A stretch of 8,665 nucleotides of DNA from Bacillota bacterium (GCA_012516115.1 JAAYXC010000194.1:1-8665); one strand, 5' to 3'; shown: positions 1 to 6,119, counted from the first letter of the stretch. Made by a program: numbers and translations. The notes: generated from the letters alone by a model not told the origin.

Positions 1-86
1 GGTTCGTTCGGAGGATGAAAGTTCGCCAGCGCGCCCCCCGATTCCTGCCGCGAGGAGCCAGGGGCCTCCCAACCATCCCCGCGCCT

Positions 87-293
87 TTATTCGCCGTAAT
101 CGCGCAAGGTCATGCTTACCAACTCATGTGCTTCTTCGGCTTCGGCCTCGGAGACCAGCACTTCAAAATTGCCCGCACCGGTGGCGCTCAATCCCACCGG
201 TCGAATGGAAGCCAGGATCCCCTCCCGGGCCAGGGCCTTCTTGATGGCCTCGGCCGCCTCCCGATTGGGTGCGATGTAGACCACCGTCCACAT
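87..293 (-). CDS. Small DUF2007-like (putative signal-transducing) protein
   Basis: This 68-residue soluble protein has a ferredoxin-like pattern: a first strand (WTVVYIAP, residues 2-9), a helix (REAAEAIKKALAREG), a second strand (ASIRPVG), a third strand (NFEVLVSE) and a C-terminal helix rich in Glu and Ala. The opening VVYIAPN and the ending FEVLVSEAEAEEAHELV resemble the DUF2007 'putative signal transducing protein' family. Short proteins like this in Clostridia are, as I recall, sometimes labelled glutamate decarboxylase; at this length that cannot be right. No catalytic residue or membrane segment is visible and the function is unknown. I chose the ATG at 293 because GGAGGAG (306-300) stands six bases before it. 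An in-frame GTG at 308 would add five residues and would place that ribosome binding site inside the gene. The gene lies downstream of the mtrB terminator. No convincing promoter was seen in the 93 bases between the two genes. Confidence 0.78.
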   Translation of the reverse strand: MWTVVYIAPNREAAEAIKKALAREGILASIRPVGLSATGAGNFEVLVSEAEAEEAHELVSMTLRDYGE

Positions 294-299
294 TCTTCT

Positions 300-306
300 C
301 TCCTCC
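300..306 (-). promoter_or_regulatory. Ribosome binding site deciding the start of the DUF2007-like gene
   Basis: GGAGGAG on the minus strand is followed by AGAAGA and then ATG at 293. The spacing of six bases is ideal, so the ATG is preferred over the GTG at 308 that overlaps this site. Confidence 0.75.
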
Positions 307-385
307 ACGAAAAAGCCTTCTCCTTTGCGTACAAAAAGGGCGCGTTTTAGCCACCTTCTGGGGAAGAATTTGTATTCATGGGCGA

Positions 386-427
386 ATAAGAATAAAAAGG
401 CACAGCCGGGAAAAATGCCCGGCTGTG
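386..427 (-). terminator. Intrinsic terminator of mtrB
   Basis: CACAGCCGGG and CCCGGCTGTG form a perfect 10-bp stem with a seven-base loop (401-427). On the minus strand the stem is followed by CCTTTTTATTCTTATT. It begins ten bases after the mtrB stop codon. It should separate mtrB from the DUF2007-like gene. Confidence 0.92.
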
Positions 428-437
428 AAGGACAAAC

Positions 438-695
438 CTAACCTTCCCGGCCGCTTAAAACCCGGCCGAATTTAGTATAGACCTCGGCCCGCCCACGGAT
501 TTTGATGGCCGATGTGTGGTGGGGGAACTGGGCCAGCATGACCTCGCCCCGGTCGAGCTTTTCCGAGTGATGGAACTTCGTCTCTTTCCCCCGGGTGAGA
601 CCGATGATGGTCACCCCGTCCTCGAGCGCTTTGACCAGAATGTAATCTCCGCTGACTTCCGTCGGATAGAACTCTTCTTGTGCTTCCGGCGCCAA
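438..695 (-). CDS. mtrB: TRAP, tryptophan RNA-binding attenuation protein MtrB
   Basis: TRAP is an 11-subunit ring that binds tryptophan and then wraps (G/U)AG repeats in trp leader RNAs, causing termination or blocking translation. From residue 17 (DYILVKALEDG) onward this 85-residue protein matches Bacillus TRAP closely: IGLTRG at 31-36, TKFHHSEKLDRGEV at 39-52, AQF at 55-57, HTSAIKIRG at 60-68. The RNA-contacting Lys37, Lys56 and Arg58 of B. subtilis TRAP correspond to Lys46, Lys65 and Arg67, and Thr25, Thr30 and Gln47 are also kept. Thr49, a tryptophan-pocket position in Bacillus, is Pro58 here. The N-terminus is about nine residues longer than in B. subtilis. I chose the TTG at 695, preceded by GGAGGTG seven bases upstream. 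The longer reading from TTG 734 would overlap the promoter. No trp gene, (G/U)AG repeat array or anti-TRAP gene is present in the window. Confidence 0.95.
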   Translation of the reverse strand: MAPEAQEEFYPTEVSGDYILVKALEDGVTIIGLTRGKETKFHHSEKLDRGEVMLAQFPHHTSAIKIRGRAEVYTKFGRVLSGREG

Positions 696-701
696 AGCGC
701 C

Positions 702-708
702 CACCTCC
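702..708 (-). promoter_or_regulatory. Ribosome binding site deciding the mtrB start (TTG)
   Basis: GGAGGTG on the minus strand is followed by seven bases (GGCGCT and one G) and then TTG at 695. Together with the promoter just upstream, this makes TTG 695 the start rather than TTG 734. Confidence 0.8.
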
Positions 709-715
709 GCCTTTG

Positions 716-744
716 ATGATATGCGGCCCCTCAAGAAAAGTCAA
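716..744 (-). promoter_or_regulatory. Sigma-A promoter of mtrB
   Basis: The -35 box TTGACT (744-739) is separated by exactly 17 bases from the -10 box TATCAT (721-716). A start about seven bases downstream gives a leader of only some 15-20 nt ahead of the ribosome binding site. The promoter lies between malic enzyme and mtrB, so mtrB need not depend on upstream transcription. Confidence 0.75.
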
Positions 745-775
745 GCCTCGAGCTTTTTCGGCCCTCTTTAAGGAC

Positions 776-2008
776 TCACCCGGCCAGAGGAGCCAGTCTC
801 TCCCGGATGGTCCGGACGATCTCTTCATCTTCCAGGGGCAAACCGGCCACCCCGGTGGCCACCGCCGCGCGGGCCACGGCGATGGCCACGGCCTCCACCA
901 CCCGACGGTCGAAGGGGTTCGGGATGATATAATCGGCCCGCAGCTCTTCCGGCCGGAGCAAGCCGGCGATGGCCGTGGCGGCCGCCAGTTTCATCTCTTC
1001 GTTGATTTCCCTGGCCCTCACATCCAGAGCGCCGCGGAAGATCCCCGGGAAACCCAGGACGTTATTGATCTGGTTGGGATAATCCGACCTCCCGGTGGCC
1101 ACCACCACCGCCCCGGCCGCCCGGGCCTCCTCGGGAAAGATCTCGGGCACCGGGTTGGCCAGGGCAAAGACAATGGGGTTTATGGCCATGGAGGCGATCA
1201 TCTCCGGCGCGACCACCCCGGCTACCGAAAGACCGATGAAAACATCGGCCCCCCGGAGGGCCTCGGCCAGGCTTCCCCTCTTCGCACCGGGATTGATCCG
1301 TCGGGCGATCTCTTCTTTATAGGGATTAACGTCCTCCCGTCCGGGAAAGACGATCCCTTTGCGATCGCAGAGAACGATCTCTCGGCATCCGGCGGCCAAA
1401 AGCAGCCTGGCCATGGCGATCCCGGCGGCACCGGCGCCGTTGATCACCACCCGCACGGCGGCGAGATCCTTGCCGACGAACTTCAGGGCATTAAGCAGAC
1501 CAGCGAAACAGACCACCGCCGTCCCGTGCTGGTCGTCGTGGAAGACCGGGATGTCCAGGCGTTCCTTCAGGGCTTCTTCGATGGCAAAACACCGGGGACC
1601 GGCGATGTCTTCGAGATTGATCCCCCCGAAGGTGGGCGCGATGCGGACGACGGTCTCCACCACCGCCTCCACTTCCTTGGTGGCCAGGACGAGGGGGACG
1701 GCGTCCACATTGGCGAAGTTCTTGAAGAGGATCGCCTTCCCCTCCATGACCGGTAAAGCGGCCAGGGGGCCGATCTCCCCCAGACCCAGGACGGCCGTCC
1801 CGTCGCTTATCACGGCCACCAGGTTCCCTTTGGCCGTATAGTCGTAAACCGTGGCCGGCGAACGGGCGATGGCCAAACACGGTTCGGCCACCCCTGGTGA
1901 ATAGGCCAGGCTTAAATCGCGAGTATCCGCCACCCGTACCTTGCTTATCGTGGCAAACTTCCCCTGGTGGCGCCGATGGAGGGCCAATGCTTCGCTTTTT
2001 AAATCCAA
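776..2008 (-). CDS. Malic enzyme (oxaloacetate-decarboxylating), probably NAD-linked
   Basis: The product oxidatively decarboxylates L-malate to pyruvate and CO2 in the cytoplasm, with reduction of NAD(P) and a divalent metal. At 410 residues it is the short bacterial form, lacking the phosphotransacetylase-like domain of MaeB. The N-terminal malic domain shows AYSPGVAEPC (35-44, general acid Tyr36), GNLVAVISDGTAVLGLG (61-77), Lys91 in EGKAILFK, the metal ligands in NLEDIAGP (131-138), and HDDQHGTA (157-164) with its Asp. The NAD-binding domain has INGAGAAG (189-196), an acidic residue at the second strand end (CDRKG, Asp215), which favours NAD over NADP (inference), and NPVPEI (285-290). SDYPNQINN (308-316) is the family signature near the C-terminus. 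The start is TTG with GGAGG seven bases upstream. The kinase gene ends only 12 bases before, implying coupled translation. Malolactic enzymes share the fold, but decarboxylation to pyruvate is more likely. Confidence 0.96.
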   Translation of the reverse strand: MDLKSEALALHRRHQGKFATISKVRVADTRDLSLAYSPGVAEPCLAIARSPATVYDYTAKGNLVAVISDGTAVLGLGEIGPLAALPVMEGKAILFKNFANVDAVPLVLATKEVEAVVETVVRIAPTFGGINLEDIAGPRCFAIEEALKERLDIPVFHDDQHGTAVVCFAGLLNALKFVGKDLAAVRVVINGAGAAGIAMARLLLAAGCREIVLCDRKGIVFPGREDVNPYKEEIARRINPGAKRGSLAEALRGADVFIGLSVAGVVAPEMIASMAINPIVFALANPVPEIFPEEARAAGAVVVATGRSDYPNQINNVLGFPGIFRGALDVRAREINEEMKLAAATAIAGLLRPEELRADYIIPNPFDRRVVEAVAIAVARAAVATGVAGLPLEDEEIVRTIRERLAPLAG

Positions 2009-2015
2009 AAGAGTT

Positions 2016-2020
2016 CCTCC
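2016..2020 (-). promoter_or_regulatory. Ribosome binding site for the TTG start of malic enzyme
   Basis: GGAGG begins directly after the kinase TAG stop (2023-2021) and is seven bases from TTG 2008. This supports the unusual start and tight coupling to the kinase gene. Confidence 0.75.
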
Positions 2021-3385
2021 CTAACCACAAGATTTTTCCGAATCAGCGGGCAAGGGCAAAACCACGAAGAAACAGCTCCCTTTTCCCGGCACGCTCTCGA
2101 CAAAGAGCTCGCCGCCCAGACTTTCCACGACCAGGTAACAATAAGAAAGCCCGATCCCCCAATTGGTTCCCGCGGGTTTGGTGGAGCAGAAAGGCTCAAA
2201 GATCTTGGGAATCTGTTCCCTGGTCAAACCCACCCCTTGGTCGTGGACGGCCACCACCGCCAGGTCGTTCTCGATTTTGATCTCCAGACGGATGACTCCT
2301 CCCTCCGGCATGGCCTCGGCCGCGTTCACCAGTAGGTTAAAGAAGACTTCCTCCAGATGGGCCCGGACCCCGCAGATCTTGGGGATCGGTTTTATGTATT
2401 CCCGCTTTACCTCGATGGAGGCCAGACGAAAGGCGGCCCGTTCCAGGGCGCGTTCGAGCGGTTCGTCGAGGAAGAATTCTTCGCTCAAGCTTTCACGCCG
2501 GACGCGGGCGAGAAGATTGAGCTTGTTCATCCTTTCCGCCAATTCGTCGCAATAAGCGACGATGCGACGACAATGGTCGCGCGCCGCGGCCTCCTCTTCC
2601 CCACAGGCCTGTTCGGCCAGGGCCCGGATGAGCTGAAGGACGTTCTTCACCGTATGGCTGACCATCTGAGTACTCAAGGCAGCCGCGTCGATGCTCCTCG
2701 CGAGAAGAGAACGGCTGAACTTGGCATAACGGCGCAGAAGACCGTAACGGATTCCGTAGGCCAAAACCAGGATGACCGAAAACAAAATGGCCAACCAATT
2801 GTAACGCCACCAGAAGTTCCGTCCCATGGCCGGCAGAAGGATGCTCGTGGTATAATGGGCGGCCGTGGCCGGAACCGTGGCCAGGCTGAGCAGGAGATGC
2901 TGACGTCTGGTAGTCCGCAGGGTGGTCTGGCGATAAGAGAAGAAGAGGTTGAGATAAGCCCAGAGAAAATAGATCCCCATCCAGGGTACATGTAACCACA
3001 ATTGATAGGTAATATCACCCGGGGCAAAACAGGGATCGGTAATGACCAAAGTGATCAGACTGGGAAGGGCCAGAAGAAAAAAGGGCTTCCTTTTGCGTGT
3101 CCATGGTCGCCGATAGGGAAAAACAAGCGAAAAACCGAGTAAACAAAAGGGAAGAAAAGCCCGGCCAATGCTGATAGCCCGCAGTCCCAGGGGGTCGTCG
3201 GGGGAGATCAGATCGGTCAAGACCACCCCGAAGATGTTCACCGCCGCGGCGCAGACCAGCATGGTGAACCAGTAAGCGGCGGTGGGTCGCAGCGTAGCAG
3301 AGATCAGGACGGCGGCCACGGCCCCCATGGTCAACAAGGTCAAGACCCAGAAGACGTCCAGCAGGATTTGCGGACGCATCTCCAT
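2021..3385 (-). CDS. Orphan membrane-bound sensor histidine kinase
   Basis: This 454-residue protein has an N-terminal half of hydrophobic segments (roughly 9-30, 36-59, 75-90, 101-117, 133-150, 164-187 and 196-215), so about seven membrane spans with no large external sensor domain. The cytoplasmic kinase follows. The likely phospho-accepting His244 lies in MVSHTVKNVLQLIRAL (241-256), and the rest of the dimerisation helices run to about 300. The ATPase domain has an N box at FFNLLVNAAEAMPEGG (348-363), G1 at HDQGVGL (381-387), an F box at IFEPFCSTK (395-403) and a G2 region at GTNWGIGLSYC (406-416). NAAEAM resembles NtrB-like and sporulation-type kinases. No response regulator lies next to it, so its partner is elsewhere; a phosphorelay such as Spo0F/Spo0A is one possibility, by inference only. 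The start is ATG with GAGGAG 11 bases upstream. It begins 51 bases after pnp with no clear terminator, and malic enzyme follows after 12 bases. Confidence 0.93.
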   Translation of the reverse strand: MEMRPQILLDVFWVLTLLTMGAVAAVLISATLRPTAAYWFTMLVCAAAVNIFGVVLTDLISPDDPLGLRAISIGRAFLPFCLLGFSLVFPYRRPWTRKRKPFFLLALPSLITLVITDPCFAPGDITYQLWLHVPWMGIYFLWAYLNLFFSYRQTTLRTTRRQHLLLSLATVPATAAHYTTSILLPAMGRNFWWRYNWLAILFSVILVLAYGIRYGLLRRYAKFSRSLLARSIDAAALSTQMVSHTVKNVLQLIRALAEQACGEEEAAARDHCRRIVAYCDELAERMNKLNLLARVRRESLSEEFFLDEPLERALERAAFRLASIEVKREYIKPIPKICGVRAHLEEVFFNLLVNAAEAMPEGGVIRLEIKIENDLAVVAVHDQGVGLTREQIPKIFEPFCSTKPAGTNWGIGLSYCYLVVESLGGELFVESVPGKGSCFFVVLPLPADSEKSCG

Positions 3386-3436
3386 CGGCAGGGTTACTCC
3401 TCTTTATGGCCCCGGGCAAGGCCGGACGGGCCCGCT

Positions 3437-5569
3437 TTAGGAAGAACGGCGATTCCGATTGATCGCCGCCTTCGCCTCGGCTTCGACCAGAGCCGCCTTC
3501 CGCGAAAGGTTGATCCGGCCTTGCTTATCGATCTCAATGACCTTGACCAGGACTTCGTCCCCCACGTTAACCACGTCCTCCACCCGGGAGACGCGCTCCT
3601 TAGCCAGTTGGGAGATGTGGATCAATCCTTCTTTGCCCGGGAGAAGCTCCACGAAGGCGCCGAAGCCCATGATCCTCGTTACTTTGCCGAGGTAGGTCTC
3701 GCCGACCTGGACGTCCTTGGTCAAGCGACGGATGATCTCCACCGCGCGCTCACCGGCCTCCCGGTCGACCGAGGCGATGAAGACGCGGCCGTCATCCTCG
3801 ATGTCGATGGTCGTCCCGGTCTCCTCGATGATCTTGCGGATCATTTTCCCGCCCGGACCGATGACATCGCGAATGCGCTCGGGATCGATCTCGATGGTGA
3901 TCATCCGCGGGGCATACGGAGAGATCTCGGGACGTGGCGCGGAGATCACTTCGTCCATTTTATCCAAGATCTGTAAACGACCCTTGCGTGCCTGGGCCAG
4001 GGCGGCGGCCAGGATCTCGCGGTCAAGACCCTTGATCTTGATGTCCATCTGAATGGCGGTGACGCCGTCCCGCGTCCCGGCCACTTTGAGATCCATGTCC
4101 CCCAGGTGATCCTCGATCCCCTGGATATCCGTGAGGATGGCGTACTCGTCCCCGTATTTCACCAACCCCATGGCCACGCCCGCCACGGGTTTTTTAATGG
4201 GAACCCCGGCGTCCATTAAGGCCAGGGAGCTACCGCAGACACTGGCCTGGGAAGTGGAACCGTTGGACTCGAGGACCTCCGAGACCAGCCGAATGGTATA
4301 AGGGAAGGTGTTCTCGTCGGGAATCACCGGCAGCAGGGCCCGTTCGGCCAAGGCACCGTGACCGATCTCCCGTCGGCCCGGGCCGCGCATCGGCCGTACC
4401 TCGCCCACGCTATAGCCGGGGAAGTTATAATGGTGGATATACCGTTTCGTATCTTCTTCGGTCAATCCTTCCAGGATTTGGTTCTCGCTCACCGTGCCCA
4501 GGGTGGCGACGGTCAAGACCTGCGTCTGACCGCGGGTAAAAAGGCCGGATCCGTGGGCCCGCGGCAGAAGCCCCACCTTACAGCTGATCGGTCGGAGCTC
4601 GTCCGCCCGGCGGCCGTCGGGACGGAAACCTTCCTTGACGATCATCCGGCGGACCTCGTCCTTGACGACGAGATCGAGAAGGTAATCCACGTCCTTTTCC
4701 CGTTCGGGAAAAGCCTCGCCCAGGACTTCGGCAAAGTAAAGACGGGCCTCGGCCTTGACCGCCTCGATGGCTTCTTCCCTTTTTTGTTTCTCCGCCGTCT
4801 TGATGGCCTCGATCATGCGTTCCGTAACGTAGGAGCGGACTTCCCTCTCCAGCTCTGAGTCGATGACCCGGGGCGGGATTTCCATCTTCGGTTCACCCAC
4901 CTCGGCCCGGATCCCCTCGATGCACTTGACCAGCCGTTTGATCTCTTCGTGCCCGAAGAGGATCCCTTCCAGGATGGTTTCCTCCGGCACTTCGTTGGCC
5001 CCGGCCTCGACCATCATGATAGCTTCGGCCGTGCCGGCCACGATGACGTTCATTTTGCTCTTTTCGCTCTGGGCTAGGGTGGGATTGATGACGAACTCCC
5101 CGTCCACCAGACCCACGTGGAGCCCGGCGATGGGGCCGGCAAAGGGGATCTTGGAGATATGCAGCGCGCAGGAGGCGCCGATCATGGCCGTGGTGTCCGG
5201 CGGATTATCCTTGTCCACCGAAAGGACGGTGGCCACCACCTGGACGTCATGACGGAAGTTTTCCGGAAAAAGGGGCCGTAGCGGACGATCGATGGAGCGC
5301 GCGGCCAGGATGGCCGTCTCCGAAGGCCTCCCTTCCCGTTTAATGAAACGGGAACCGGGGATCTTGCCCACGGCATAGAGCCGCTCCTCATAGTCGACCA
5401 AAAGCGGGAAGAAATCGATCCCTTCCCGGGGTTGATCCGAGACCACGGCGGTCACCAGGACCACGGTATCCCCGTACCTGACCAGAACCGCGCCATCGGC
5501 CTGGCGGGCCAACTCGCCCTGTTCGATGATCAAGGGGCGACCGCCGCGCGTTGTCTCCCATTTCGGCAA
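3437..5569 (-). CDS. pnp: Polynucleotide phosphorylase (PNPase)
   Basis: PNPase is a trimeric exoribonuclease that degrades RNA 3' to 5' using phosphate and can also add nucleotides. It acts in mRNA decay, often in the degradosome. The 710-residue length is typical. Domains in order: first RNase PH core (about 10-145), helical linker (about 235-310), second RNase PH core (about 315-540), KH domain (about 555-615, with IGPGGKMIRKI at 570-580) and S1 domain (about 622-692, with GKVTRIMGFGAFVEL). Catalytic residues are present: SNGSTSQAS (435-443, phosphate binding) and GIEDHLGDMDLKVAGT (484-499), in which Asp487, Asp493 and Lys495 match E. coli Asp486, Asp492 and Lys494. The start is TTG, fixed by a perfect AAGGAGGTG (5586-5578) eight bases upstream. 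The gene lies 96 bases after rpsO, the classic rpsO-pnp pairing, with two hairpins between them that probably control its expression. The protein is complete and nothing is missing. Confidence 0.99.
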   Translation of the reverse strand: MPKWETTRGGRPLIIEQGELARQADGAVLVRYGDTVVLVTAVVSDQPREGIDFFPLLVDYEERLYAVGKIPGSRFIKREGRPSETAILAARSIDRPLRPLFPENFRHDVQVVATVLSVDKDNPPDTTAMIGASCALHISKIPFAGPIAGLHVGLVDGEFVINPTLAQSEKSKMNVIVAGTAEAIMMVEAGANEVPEETILEGILFGHEEIKRLVKCIEGIRAEVGEPKMEIPPRVIDSELEREVRSYVTERMIEAIKTAEKQKREEAIEAVKAEARLYFAEVLGEAFPEREKDVDYLLDLVVKDEVRRMIVKEGFRPDGRRADELRPISCKVGLLPRAHGSGLFTRGQTQVLTVATLGTVSENQILEGLTEEDTKRYIHHYNFPGYSVGEVRPMRGPGRREIGHGALAERALLPVIPDENTFPYTIRLVSEVLESNGSTSQASVCGSSLALMDAGVPIKKPVAGVAMGLVKYGDEYAILTDIQGIEDHLGDMDLKVAGTRDGVTAIQMDIKIKGLDREILAAALAQARKGRLQILDKMDEVISAPRPEISPYAPRMITIEIDPERIRDVIGPGGKMIRKIIEETGTTIDIEDDGRVFIASVDREAGERAVEIIRRLTKDVQVGETYLGKVTRIMGFGAFVELLPGKEGLIHISQLAKERVSRVEDVVNVGDEVLVKVIEIDKQGRINLSRKAALVEAEAKAAINRNRRSS

Positions 5570-5577
5570 GAGTAGAA

Positions 5578-5586
5578 CACCTCCTT
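5578..5586 (-). promoter_or_regulatory. Strong ribosome binding site for the TTG start of pnp
   Basis: AAGGAGGTG, fully complementary to the 16S 3' end core, is followed by eight bases and TTG at 5569. No better start codon lies nearby. Confidence 0.9.
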
Positions 5587-5592
5587 ACGAAA

Positions 5593-5621
5593 GCGGTTGG
5601 GGCCTTCGCGGCCGCAACCGC
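5593..5621 (-). promoter_or_regulatory. Hairpin in the pnp leader
   Basis: On the minus strand GCGGTTG pairs with CAACCGC (7 bp). Past a single C/C mismatch, GGCC pairs with GGCC, closing the loop GCGAA. The hairpin ends seven bases before the pnp ribosome binding site. In E. coli a pnp leader hairpin is cut by RNase III and PNPase then represses its own synthesis; a similar role here is inference. Read on the plus strand the same stem is followed by AATTTTT, but there is no plus-strand gene for it to terminate. Confidence 0.7.
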
Positions 5622-5638
5622 AATTTTTCGGGTTAAGG

Positions 5639-5668
5639 TAGGAAAAGCGGGGTACCCCGCTTTTCCTA
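5639..5668 (-). terminator. Perfect 30-bp palindrome after rpsO: attenuating terminator or RNA processing site
   Basis: The 30 bases form a perfect palindrome centred on GGTACC, with A4GCGGGG on one side and CCCCGCT4 on the other. It begins with the rpsO stop codon itself. As RNA it gives a stem of about 13 bp with a GUAC loop. The U-tract is part of the stem and only four long, so termination is probably partial, letting some transcripts continue into pnp. Confidence 0.8.
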
Positions 5669-5935
5669 CTTACGCAGACCGAGACGTTCCACGATGGCGC
5701 GGTAACGTTCGATGTCCTTGCGCTGAAGGTAATTCAAGAGTCCGCGCCGTTGACCGACCATCTTGAGAAGACCCCGCCGGGAATGATGATCTTTCCGGTG
5801 AATCTTTAGATGCTCGGTAAGGTAGTTGATCCGTTCGGTAAGGAGCGCAATCTGAACCTCGGGAGATCCGGTATCGGTATCGTGCAGCCGATACTTCCGG
5901 ATGATCTCCGCTTTGGCTTCGGGCGCCAGGGCCAT
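5666..5935 (-). CDS. rpsO: 30S ribosomal protein S15
   Basis: S15 is a primary binder of 16S rRNA that nucleates the platform of the 30S subunit. The product has 89 residues, exactly the usual length. Family hallmarks are visible: HDTDTGSPEVQIALLTERI (residues 18-36), LTEHLKIHRKDHHSRRGLL (39-57, with the conserved HxxDHHSRRGL helix) and the C-terminal YLQRKDIERYRAIVERLGLRK. The start is ATG with AGGAGGTG (5948-5941) five bases upstream. It is the first gene of the rpsO-pnp transcript and has its own promoter and a structured leader of about 100 nt. In several bacteria S15 represses its own translation by binding such a leader, which is likely but unproven here. Confidence 0.99.
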   Translation of the reverse strand: MALAPEAKAEIIRKYRLHDTDTGSPEVQIALLTERINYLTEHLKIHRKDHHSRRGLLKMVGQRRGLLNYLQRKDIERYRAIVERLGLRK

Positions 5936-5958
5936 CCTTTCACCTCCTCGTGCCTGAG

Positions 5959-6014
5959 CAACCCCACCGGCCGCAGCGGTGCGTCGGAGGCTACGCAGGG
6001 CCGCGCCGGGGTTG
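5959..6014 (-). promoter_or_regulatory. Structured rpsO leader, possible S15 autoregulatory element
   Basis: On the minus strand an outer stem CAACCCC/GGGGTTG (7 bp, 6014-6008 with 5965-5959) encloses GGC/GCC, then GCGG/CCGC, then TGCGT/ACGCA with an eight-base loop, separated by small bulges (GGT on the 3' side and CCC on the 5' side). The structure ends ten bases before the rpsO ribosome binding site. S15 leaders in other bacteria fold into helices with junctions or bulges that mimic the 16S site. Whether this one binds S15 cannot be told from sequence alone. Confidence 0.6.
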
Positions 6015-6040
6015 ATAAAAGGCCGTCGTCGAACACAAAT

Positions 6041-6069
6041 ATTCTATCACACCGACATAAGGCTGTAAA
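6041..6069 (-). promoter_or_regulatory. Sigma-A promoter of rpsO-pnp
   Basis: TTTACA (6069-6064) and TAGAAT (6046-6041) are separated by 17 bases on the minus strand. The predicted start near 6034 gives a leader of about 100 nt that holds the folded element. Its -35 box is 20 bases from the -35 box of the divergent radical SAM promoter. Confidence 0.78.
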
Positions 6070-6089
6070 CATGGCTTCCCGGTCGGGAC

Positions 6090-6119
6090 TTGACTTCCCC
6101 CGGGAGAAAAAATTAAAAT
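6090..6119 (+). promoter_or_regulatory. Sigma-A promoter of the radical SAM gene
   Basis: TTGACT (6090-6095) and TAAAAT (6114-6119) are separated by 18 bases. The spacer ends in an A-rich tract. The predicted start near 6126 leaves an untranslated leader of about 118 nt. The intergenic region 5936-6243 contains only these two divergent promoters, the two leaders and the palindrome at 6139-6168; I see no gene in it. Confidence 0.7.

Noticed and set aside
1..86. Terminator or gene after the DUF2007-like gene
   Set aside because: Only a weak GGAG/CTCC-type pairing with mismatches and no T run could be found, and no coding frame is supported in this short end piece.
15..350. Plus-strand open frame beginning with GGAGG directly before ATG
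   Set aside because: The ribosome binding site touches the ATG with no spacing, the frame runs antisense over the DUF2007-like gene, and the translation shows no recognisable pattern.
680..1756. Long 358-codon plus-strand open frame antisense to malic enzyme
   Set aside because: It is a shadow of the GC-rich malic enzyme gene: its translation is a low-complexity mix of Gly, Asp, His, Arg and Pro with no family likeness, while the minus-strand frame matches malic enzyme throughout.
1491..2030. 179-codon minus-strand frame overlapping the malic enzyme gene start, considered as a frameshifted or second gene
   Set aside because: It is the same strand in another frame over intact malic enzyme sequence; its translation is rich in Gly and Arg and unlike any family. 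There is no sign of a frameshift in malic enzyme.
3386..3436. Possible terminator between pnp and the kinase (GC-rich CGGGC/GCCCG)
   Set aside because: The stem is only five base pairs with a long loop and has no following T run, so it is not a convincing intrinsic terminator.
5593..5628. Plus-strand terminator (stem followed by AATTTTT) in the rpsO-pnp gap
   Set aside because: No plus-strand gene or promoter lies upstream for it to terminate. The stem makes more sense as a pnp leader hairpin on the minus strand.
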